Of a stretch of 5,057 bases of DNA, positions 1 through 4,117 are shown one piece after another. Below the pieces are notes generated by a model. That model saw only the letters and a list, made by a program, of their open reading frames with translations. It made no database searches and was not told the DNA's origin. Source of the DNA: Candidatus Microgenomates bacterium (GTDB lineage: Bacteria; Patescibacteriota; Microgenomatia; UBA1400; PJMF01). Location of the stretch: NCBI GenBank assembly GCA_015485595.1, contig WFTH01000052.1:1-5057 (forward strand). The letters are read 5' to 3'. Made by a program: the position numbers and the translations under genes. Position 1 is the first letter of the stretch, and every line of letters begins with the position of its first letter.

Positions 1-1943
1 TCGGAGTCGTCTGGCTTTATCAGTTTGTTTTTTTTGAACTTCCACCAGCCGATGAGTTAGTTAAGCAAACACCGCCGGTTTCAAGTCGAATCATGGATCG
101 AAACGGCCAAGTGCTTTATAAGATCTATGACGACCAAAACCGTACCTTAACCTCACTTGATCAGATATCGCCAGCAATGATCTATGCCACCATCGCAATT
201 GAGGATCAAAACTTTTATCGTCATTTTGGTTTTGATCCAGAGGGGATTCTAAGAGCGGCTGTAGCCAACTGGCAAGGCAAACCGATTCAAGGAGGTTCGA
301 CTATTACTCAACAACTAGTTAAAAACCGCCTCCTTTCTCCAGAGAGAACCATTCAGAGAAAGATTAAAGAGTTGATTTTAGCTATAGCGGTTGAGAGGCG
401 GTTTAGCAAAGATCAAATCTTAGAGATGTATCTTAACCAAGTTGCCTACGGTGGCTCAACCTACGGAGTAGAGGAGGCCGCACAGCGATACTTTGGTAAG
501 CACGCCAGTCAACTTAGCTTGGCAGAAGCAGCCTTGCTGGCCGGACTACCCCAAGCTCCATCGATCTACTCACCATTTGGACCCAATCCTGAACTTGCCT
601 TCAAACGCCAAAAGGAGGTTTTAAAACGAATGGTGGATGATGGCTACATTAGCCTTGAACAAGCTCGCCAGGCTGCCAACCAACCGATCGTTTTTCGCCA
701 AGACTCAATCGAGATTCAAGCTCCTCACTTCGTCTTTTATGTTAAAGACCTTTTAGCCAAAAAGTACGGGGAAGAGATGCTTTTAAGAGGTGGGCTTCAA
801 GTTATTACTTCATTAGACCTACCACTTCAAAAAAAGACAGAGATGCTTTTAAAAGAGGAGTTAAAAAAAGTTAGAAGGTTAAGAATCAGAAACGGCGCCG
901 CTTTGGTAACCAACCCCCAAACCGGTGAAGTCTTGGCTATGGTTGGCAGTAAAGACTACTTTGATTTTAAAAACGATGGTCAAGTAAATGTAGTGTTAAG
1001 ACCTCGTCAGCCCGGTAGTTCGATCAAGCCCTTGACTTATGCTTTGGCCTTTAGCCAAGGATACAAGCCGTCCGACAAGATTCTTGATGCGCCGATCACC
1101 TACGACATTAAAGGCTCAAGACCCTACTCTCCCAAGAACTATGACGGCAAATTTCATGGACTGGTGACTCTAAGAGAGGCGTTAGCCTCAAGCTATAACG
1201 TACCTGCTACTAAACTCCTAAATCAACTTGGAGTGGATAATCTGATCGACTTTGCGCAAAAGTTAGGAATCACCACTTGGAATGATAGGGGTCGCTTTGG
1301 CCTATCCTTAACTTTGGGTGGAGGTGAAGTAAAGATGATCGATCTGGCTCAAGCCTATGCCGTCTTTGCCGCAAACGGAGAAAAAATTCCGATTAACCCA
1401 ATTCTGGAGATTAAAGACGCTAAGGGCAAGGTGCTTTACCAAAATCCCTGTGTTTTTCACACCGCTGACTGCCAAAAGGAAAGGGTGATTAATCCAGGAG
1501 TAGCCTACGAAGTCACCCATATCCTAAAGGACAACCAAGCTCGTACGCCAGCTTTTGGTCCAATGTCTGTTCTTTACATTCCTGGTCAGGAAGTAGCGGT
1601 AAAAACTGGAACCACAAACAACATGCGAGACAACTGGACGATCGGCTACACCAGCGATCGATTGGTGGCAGTCTGGGTAGGAAATAACGATAACAGCCCG
1701 ATGAGTTATGTCGCTTCCGGTATTACTGGTGCCTCCCCTATCTGGAATAAAATTATGCGTAGCCTACTTGATTCTGAAAGCCCACATGTTTTTAGCCCTC
1801 CTGAGGACGCGGTAGTAATCAAGATCTGCACTACGACCAATACTCTACCTTGCCTTGGTTGTCCGAAGGTAAAAGAAGAGGTATTTCTAAAAGGCCAAGA
1901 GCCAAAACAAGCTTGTCGATTTGTTGGTACTACCAAACCGTAA
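1..1943 (+). CDS. Class A penicillin-binding protein (bifunctional glycosyltransferase/transpeptidase), 5'-truncated by window edge
   Basis: This enzyme polymerises lipid II into glycan strands and cross-links the stem peptides on the outer face of the membrane. The frame is open from base 3 (30 codons before the ATG at 93) and begins with a hydrophobic run (GVVWLYQFVFF), the end of the N-terminal membrane anchor. The true start therefore lies left of the window. Numbering from the ATG at 93, the GT51 domain spans about residues 15-190: EDQNFYRHFG with catalytic Glu37, GGSTITQQLVKN (67-78), RKIKELILA with ERRFSKDQILEMYLN (89-115), and the region following GGSTYGVEEAA (120-130). The transpeptidase domain spans about 265-540: SSIK with nucleophile Ser309 and Lys312, SYN (367-369), and KTGT (504-507). 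The tail carries C579, C587, C590 and C608 in the ICxxx...CP...F..GxEP...C pattern common in PBP1A-type proteins. All catalytic motifs are intact. It is PBP1A-like, but I leave the symbol blank because pbpA/mrcA/ponA naming is ambiguous. It converges on the gene at 1952-2167. Confidence 0.95.
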   Translation, partial: GVVWLYQFVFFELPPADELVKQTPPVSSRIMDRNGQVLYKIYDDQNRTLTSLDQISPAMIYATIAIEDQNFYRHFGFDPEGILRAAVANWQGKPIQGGSTITQQLVKNRLLSPERTIQRKIKELILAIAVERRFSKDQILEMYLNQVAYGGSTYGVEEAAQRYFGKHASQLSLAEAALLAGLPQAPSIYSPFGPNPELAFKRQKEVLKRMVDDGYISLEQARQAANQPIVFRQDSIEIQAPHFVFYVKDLLAKKYGEEMLLRGGLQVITSLDLPLQKKTEMLLKEELKKVRRLRIRNGAALVTNPQTGEVLAMVGSKDYFDFKNDGQVNVVLRPRQPGSSIKPLTYALAFSQGYKPSDKILDAPITYDIKGSRPYSPKNYDGKFHGLVTLREALASSYNVPATKLLNQLGVDNLIDFAQKLGITTWNDRGRFGLSLTLGGGEVKMIDLAQAYAVFAANGEKIPINPILEIKDAKGKVLYQNPCVFHTADCQKERVINPGVAYEVTHILKDNQARTPAFGPMSVLYIPGQEVAVKTGTTNNMRDNWTIGYTSDRLVAVWVGNNDNSPMSYVASGITGASPIWNKIMRSLLDSESPHVFSPPEDAVVIKICTTTNTLPCLGCPKVKEEVFLKGQEPKQACRFVGTTKP

Positions 1944-1951
1944 GGTGCTAC

Positions 1952-2167
1952 TTATGGCTGAAACAACAGTTTTAAAAACCAAGCAACCAGCACCGTAATT
2001 AAAAATAAGATTGGAGCAATCAACTTGGCAAACAACTGGCGTCTTTTTTTAGCCTCCTTAGCTCTTTTTCTCTGTTCTCTTTCCAGTCGCTTAGCTTCTT
2101 TTTCAAACTCAAGTAATTGAGTTTTATCCTCAATTTTTTTTAGTTCTAGTTGAGTGAATTCAGGCAT
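1952..2167 (-). CDS. Small tail-anchored coiled-coil membrane protein, function unknown
   Basis: This 71-residue protein starts at an ATG (2167-2165) and ends in TAA (1954-1952). I do not recognise the family. Residues 5-45 are extremely charged, rich in Lys, Arg and Glu, and predicted helical (for example EKEAKRLEREQRKRAKEAKK), consistent with a coiled coil. Residues about 47-68 form one hydrophobic helix (LIAPILFLITVLVAWFLKLL) with only FQP after it. The basic stretch before the helix implies a cytoplasmic N-terminus and a C-terminal anchor. It lies 10 nt after the cmk stop and is the last gene of the four-gene unit, so co-transcription is likely. No good Shine-Dalgarno precedes the ATG (the upstream bases are CATTAAGTT), so translation may depend on coupling to cmk. 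The coherent charged-then-hydrophobic design and snug placement argue that it is real, but the low-complexity composition limits certainty. Confidence 0.72.
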   Translation of the reverse strand: MPEFTQLELKKIEDKTQLLEFEKEAKRLEREQRKRAKEAKKRRQLFAKLIAPILFLITVLVAWFLKLLFQP

Positions 2168-2177
2168 AACTTAATGT

Positions 2178-2885
2178 TTAGCTGGTTATCATCGATCGCA
2201 TTATCTTTACCTTCGCTACAATCAGGTCTACTACCTGTTCAATGGTCAAATCGCTGGTGTCTACCACCCAAGCATCCGGCACGATCTTTAAAGGGTCGGT
2301 TTTTCTAGTTTTATCTCGCTTATCTCTTTTAAGTAGTTCTTCATAGACCTCCTGAAACTCAACTATCTCCCCCTTGGTTAACAGTTGAAAATGGCGGCGT
2401 TTCGCCCGAACAATCTCGCTGGCAGTAAGATAGATCTTCAGGTTAGCTTCAGGCAGAACCCTGTAGGTAATGTCCCTTCCTTCCATAACCACGTTCTGAC
2501 CCCTGGCAATCTCTTGTTGTTTTTTAACCAAAACTTGACGCACCTTGGGTAAAGTCGCCACCGGCGAAACTGCTCGGCTAACCTCCTCTGTCCTGATTGC
2601 CCAAGAGACATCCTCGCCATCTACCAAGATGGTAACCAACCGACCGTCTTTCTCTTCCCCCACTGGATCTCTCATCTGAAAATTGGTTTCGGAGATTAGC
2701 TGAACGATGCGCGACTCGTTTTCCAAACTCACACCATGCCTTAAAGCTAAAAGCGCTGCTACACGATACATCGCCCCAGTATCAATATATAAAAACCCAA
2801 GCTCTTTAGCCACTAAACGAGAAACAGTACCTTTGCCGGCAGCCACTGGCCCGTCTATCGCGATCTGAAACGTTTGACGCCCCAT
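2178..2885 (-). CDS. cmk: Cytidylate kinase (CMP/dCMP kinase)
   Basis: This cytoplasmic enzyme phosphorylates CMP or dCMP with ATP to give CDP or dCDP. With the start chosen here the protein has 235 residues, close to the usual 220-230. Visible motifs are the P-loop GPVAAGKGT (12-20), the nucleotide-monophosphate site YIDTGAMYRVAA (33-44), the CMP-kinase insert region DGEDVSWAIRTEEVS (89-103) with downstream SPVA and VRQ, EGRDI (135-139), and the lid/CMP-binding segment RDKRDKTRKTDPL (187-199), where R187, D191 and R194 align with CMP-contacting residues of E. coli Cmk. Residues 140-142 are TYR where most family members have GTV or similar. An upstream in-frame ATG at 2936 would add 17 Ser/Lys-rich residues and overlap the preceding gene by 50 nt. 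I prefer the ATG at 2885-2883 because the P-loop then sits at the usual distance from the N-terminus and the start lies 1 nt after the previous TAG. The ribosome site there is weak (AAAGAAAG), suggesting coupled reinitiation. Confidence 0.95.
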   Translation of the reverse strand: MGRQTFQIAIDGPVAAGKGTVSRLVAKELGFLYIDTGAMYRVAALLALRHGVSLENESRIVQLISETNFQMRDPVGEEKDGRLVTILVDGEDVSWAIRTEEVSRAVSPVATLPKVRQVLVKKQQEIARGQNVVMEGRDITYRVLPEANLKIYLTASEIVRAKRRHFQLLTKGEIVEFQEVYEELLKRDKRDKTRKTDPLKIVPDAWVVDTSDLTIEQVVDLIVAKVKIMRSMITS

Positions 2886-2886
2886 A

Positions 2887-3102
2887 CTACTTTCTTTTGG
2901 TTCGTCGCTTTTTCGATTTTTTTGACTTGGGTTCATAAAGCCACTCTTTTCTGTCAGCTGTTAGAGCCCCTCCCAAACCAACCACAATCAAGACTAAAGG
3001 CCAGAAGTTCTCAAACCCAAAAGGTAACATACCCATATTTTGGGCCAAGATTACCAGCCCCATTACGATCATGGCTATCGGCCAAAAGTAAGTTTTTTTC
3101 AT
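2887..3102 (-). CDS. Two-helix membrane protein, LiaI/LiaF-like transmembrane region (DUF5668-type)
   Basis: This 71-residue protein starts at an ATG (3102-3100) and ends in TAG (2889-2887). It has two hydrophobic helices, about residues 8-25 (WPIAMIVMGLVILAQN) and 34-49 (WPLVLIVVGLGGAL), joined by a short GMLPFGFENF turn. A long basic tail (KSKKSKKRRTKRK) follows and should stay in the cytoplasm. The repeated F-W-P-x-x-x-I-x-x-G-L pattern in both helices is typical of the LiaI/LiaF-like transmembrane region found in many small bacterial membrane proteins. In Firmicutes such regions occur in cell-envelope stress proteins, but that role cannot be transferred here. Its ATG overlaps the TGA of the upstream gene (ATGA), and AAAGGAG lies 5 nt before it. 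Its stop is 1 nt before the preferred cmk start. The annotation is by pattern recognition only. Confidence 0.85.
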   Translation of the reverse strand: MKKTYFWPIAMIVMGLVILAQNMGMLPFGFENFWPLVLIVVGLGGALTADRKEWLYEPKSKKSKKRRTKRK

Positions 3103-3407
3103 ACAGTCTCCTTTGGTTCTACTACTCCATACTCCTGTTTTTCAAAATATTCAAACGAAGCTTGATCCATACGATCAAATAACGTGTGTAAACTGTGCAG
3201 GTCTTGGATTAACTCCAACCTCTTTTCACCCTTAACAGGCTCGTTGGTTTGTTCTAGTTTACTCTTTATCTGTTCTAGTTTTTCTATCAAAACTTGCTTA
3301 GCCACGTCAAACCTTTGTTTTCCCTCACGAACTTCCTCATTTGTAGCAGAACGCGCCTGATGAAACTGCAGCCTATCCATATCAAGGTCGCTTTGTACGT
3401 CTGACAT
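3099..3407 (-). CDS. Small helical/coiled-coil protein, function unknown
   Basis: This 102-residue soluble protein has no family I recognise. It is charged and almost wholly helical by composition: residues 1-20 (MSDVQSDLDMDRLQFHQARS) form an acidic N-terminal segment. Residues 25-53 form a strong heptad stretch including EKLEQIKSKLEQ. A break at NEPVKG (55-60) is followed by a second helix (EKRLELIQDLHSLHTLFDRM, 61-80) and a short tail ending GVVEPKETV. This looks like a helical hairpin. The frame also contains an ATG at 3476, 23 codons upstream. I reject it because the likely promoter (3447-3476) would then lie within the coding sequence, whereas the ATG at 3407 has AAAGGGTG just before it and gives a cleaner N-terminus. 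It is the first gene of the four-gene unit and overlaps the next by 4 nt (ATGA). It has no signal peptide or membrane segment. Confidence 0.8.
   Translation of the reverse strand: MSDVQSDLDMDRLQFHQARSATNEEVREGKQRFDVAKQVLIEKLEQIKSKLEQTNEPVKGEKRLELIQDLHSLHTLFDRMDQASFEYFEKQEYGVVEPKETV
3108..3114 (-). promoter_or_regulatory. Strong Shine-Dalgarno AAAGGAG for the LiaI/LiaF-like gene
   Basis: On the minus strand AAAGGAG is followed by ACTGT and then ATG, a 5-nt spacing. It lies inside the 3' end of the upstream 102-codon gene and precedes an ATGA stop/start overlap, so this start can be used both by coupling and by direct initiation. It is the best ribosome-binding site in the window and indicates that this genome uses canonical Shine-Dalgarno initiation. 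Confidence 0.8.
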
Positions 3408-3410
3408 AAA

Positions 3411-3418
3411 CACCCTTT
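3411..3418 (-). promoter_or_regulatory. Ribosome-binding site AAAGGGTG deciding the start at 3407
   Basis: The minus strand reads AAAGAAAGGGTGTTTATG. The purine-rich core AAAGGG lies 5 nt before the ATG when counted from its last G. It supports the start at 3407 over the in-frame ATG at 3476, which has no comparable site. Confidence 0.6.
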
Positions 3419-3446
3419 CTTTATGGTTAATTTTTAAGTTGATTAC

Positions 3447-3476
3447 AATATAACACAACCTATCGAGTAGACGCAA
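3447..3476 (-). promoter_or_regulatory. Candidate sigma-70-type promoter for the four-gene unit (extended -10)
   Basis: In the 124-nt spacer after smpB the minus strand contains TGTTATATT, an extended -10 (TG-N-TATATT; hexamer at 3452-3447). TTGCGT (3476-3471), an 18-nt spacer away, is a weak -35. Transcription would begin near 3440, giving a leader of about 33 nt before the ATG at 3407. The match is by eye. The -35 is poor, but extended -10 promoters tolerate that. No other likely promoter was seen before this unit. Confidence 0.45.
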
Positions 3477-3525
3477 ATTAAGCGTGACTTTCTATGAAAA
3501 GGTCAATTAGGGTAAAACATCAACT

Positions 3526-3534
3526 TTACTACTA
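3526..3534 (-). other. Triple tandem in-frame stop codons at the end of smpB
   Basis: After the last smpB codon (TTT, Phe151) the minus strand reads TAG TAG TAA without a break. The first stop is the functional one and the next two act as backups if it is read through. Tandem stops are known in bacteria, and a run of three is uncommon. Confidence 0.9.
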
Positions 3535-3987
3535 AAACCCCTTTAACTTACTCTTAAGCAACCTTTGCGCTTCGCGGCGGTCGGCACGCTTTTTTAACTT
3601 CTCTCGCTTCTCATGCTTCTTTAGACCTCGACCAAGACCAATCTTAAGCTTAATCTTGTTGCCTACAAGTTGAAACTCTAAAGGTACAATAGTACGACCA
3701 CTCTGTTCTTTTAGACCAACCAACCGACCTAACTCTTTTTTTGTTAAGAGCAGTTTACGCATCCTTTTAGGGTCATACTCTAAGTTGCTAGCAAACTTGT
3801 AAGGACTAATCTGAGCATCAACTAACCAGGCCTCACCTTTAATCAAGCGAACAAAAGCTCCCTTAAGTGAAGCCTGTTTAAGTCGAAGCGACTTGACTTC
3901 GGATCCTGTCAAAACCACACCGGCAAGCAGGGTGTCCTCTATCTGATAATCGTGGCGAGCTTTTTTATTTGTAACTAACAGCATCAT
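3532..3987 (-). CDS. smpB: SsrA-binding protein SmpB
   Basis: SmpB binds the tRNA-like domain of tmRNA and delivers it to stalled ribosomes for trans-translation. The 151-residue length fits the family (about 145-160). Family motifs run throughout: NKKARHDYQIEDTLLAGVVL (7-26) at the N-terminus, then TGSEVKSLR, SLKGAFVRL and EAWLVDAQISPYKF in the OB-fold core. These are followed by YDPKRMRKLLLTKKEL, VPLEFQLVGNKIKLKIGLGRG, and the basic C-terminal tail HEKREKLKKRADRREAQRLL, which enters the decoding centre in known structures. Two ATGs open the frame (3987 and 3984). I keep the first because AGGA at 4001-3998 lies 10 nt before it. The coding frame ends TAG and is followed immediately by TAG and TAA in the same frame. 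No ssrA (tmRNA) gene is visible in this window. A promoter upstream was not clear. Confidence 0.97.
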   Translation of the reverse strand: MMLLVTNKKARHDYQIEDTLLAGVVLTGSEVKSLRLKQASLKGAFVRLIKGEAWLVDAQISPYKFASNLEYDPKRMRKLLLTKKELGRLVGLKEQSGRTIVPLEFQLVGNKIKLKIGLGRGLKKHEKREKLKKRADRREAQRLLKSKLKGF

Positions 3988-4026
3988 TAACTTTAAATCC
4001 TAAATTCTTTAAAAACTTATTTCAAA

Positions 4027-4045
4027 ACTTAAAATCTTTTTAAGT
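4027..4045 (-). repeat. AT-rich perfect inverted repeat, possible weak terminator
   Basis: ACTTAAAA and TTTTAAGT are perfect 8-base complements around a 3-nt loop (AGA on the minus strand), followed by TTTG. The stem is mostly A-T and the T-run is short, so termination would be weak. It overlaps the TAA (4042-4040) that closes the frame continuing from the propeller gene and lies about 40 nt before the smpB start. Confidence 0.35.
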
Positions 4046-4066
4046 CCAACCTAGCCGCTTTGCCCA

Positions 4067-4088
4067 CTTCGCAAGAAGACGAGTCTTC
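4067..4088 (-). repeat. Overlapping, mutually exclusive short inverted repeats
   Basis: GAAGAC-GA-GTCTTC (4075-4088) and CTTC-GCAA-GAAG (4067-4078) share the GAAG arm, so only one stem can form at a time. Stems are 4-6 bp and no T-tract follows. They sit in the coding-like part of the spacer before smpB. The pattern may be chance and no regulatory role is assigned. Confidence 0.3.
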
Positions 4089-4117
4089 CATTCCCCATCT
4101 TCTATCTTAAACCATCC

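Larger units (their letters stand above)
3408..3531. other. Intergenic spacer after smpB
   Basis: This 124-nt AT-rich stretch separates smpB from the four-gene unit. Reading on the minus strand it holds two extra in-frame stops directly after the smpB stop (3531-3526), then the candidate promoter (3447-3476) and the ribosome-binding site (3411-3418). A weak GTAAA...TTTAC inverted repeat follows the stops, but no T-tract comes after it, so I do not call a terminator. smpB transcripts may read into the downstream genes. Confidence 0.6.
3988..4117. other. Spacer between the propeller gene and smpB, with a coding-like half and an AT-rich leader half
   Basis: The 130 nt divide sharply. The part next to the propeller stop (4117-4040) is G-rich on the coding strand and remains open in the propeller frame for 25 codons after TAG. 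The part next to smpB (about 4045-3988) is strongly AT-rich and looks like an ordinary leader, with AGGA at 4001-3998. It contains inverted repeats at 4027-4045, 4067-4078 and 4075-4088. TTGGAC or TTGAAA could be -35 elements, but neither has a good -10 at the right spacing, so I call no promoter. Confidence 0.6.

Noticed and set aside
93..95. ATG at 93 as the start of the PBP gene
   Set aside because: The frame is open for 30 codons upstream to the window edge and encodes the end of the membrane anchor; starting at 93 would leave the enzyme without its anchor.
1308..1936. Minus-strand open frames within the PBP gene (1308-1520, 1706-1936)
   Set aside because: They are antisense shadows of the transpeptidase coding sequence without domain-like features.
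1969..1978. Palindrome GTTTTAAAAC near the convergent gene ends as a terminator
   Set aside because: It has no loop or following T-tract and lies inside the coding sequence of the small tail-anchored protein; short AT palindromes are expected by chance.
2438..2620. Second minus-strand open frame inside cmk
   Set aside because: It overlaps the conserved cmk frame and carries no motif of its own.
3099..3101. UGA recoding as in some Candidate Phyla Radiation lineages (Gracilibacteria/SR1)
   Set aside because: TGA ends the 102-aa gene in an ATGA overlap, and the long conserved genes contain no in-frame TGA, so the standard code fits.
2874..3182. Plus-strand open frame of about 102 codons
   Set aside because: It lies antisense to three well-supported genes, with no ribosome site or recognisable motif and a composition typical of a shadow frame.
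3408..3476. Upstream ATG at 3476 for the 102-aa protein
   Set aside because: It would place the likely promoter inside the gene, and the ATG at 3407 has the better ribosome site.
4051..4098. Possible 15-residue leader peptide (ATG at 4098, TAG at 4053-4051, minus strand) before smpB
   Set aside because: It lacks a clear ribosome site and regulatory codon runs; the propeller-frame extension explains the same bases better.
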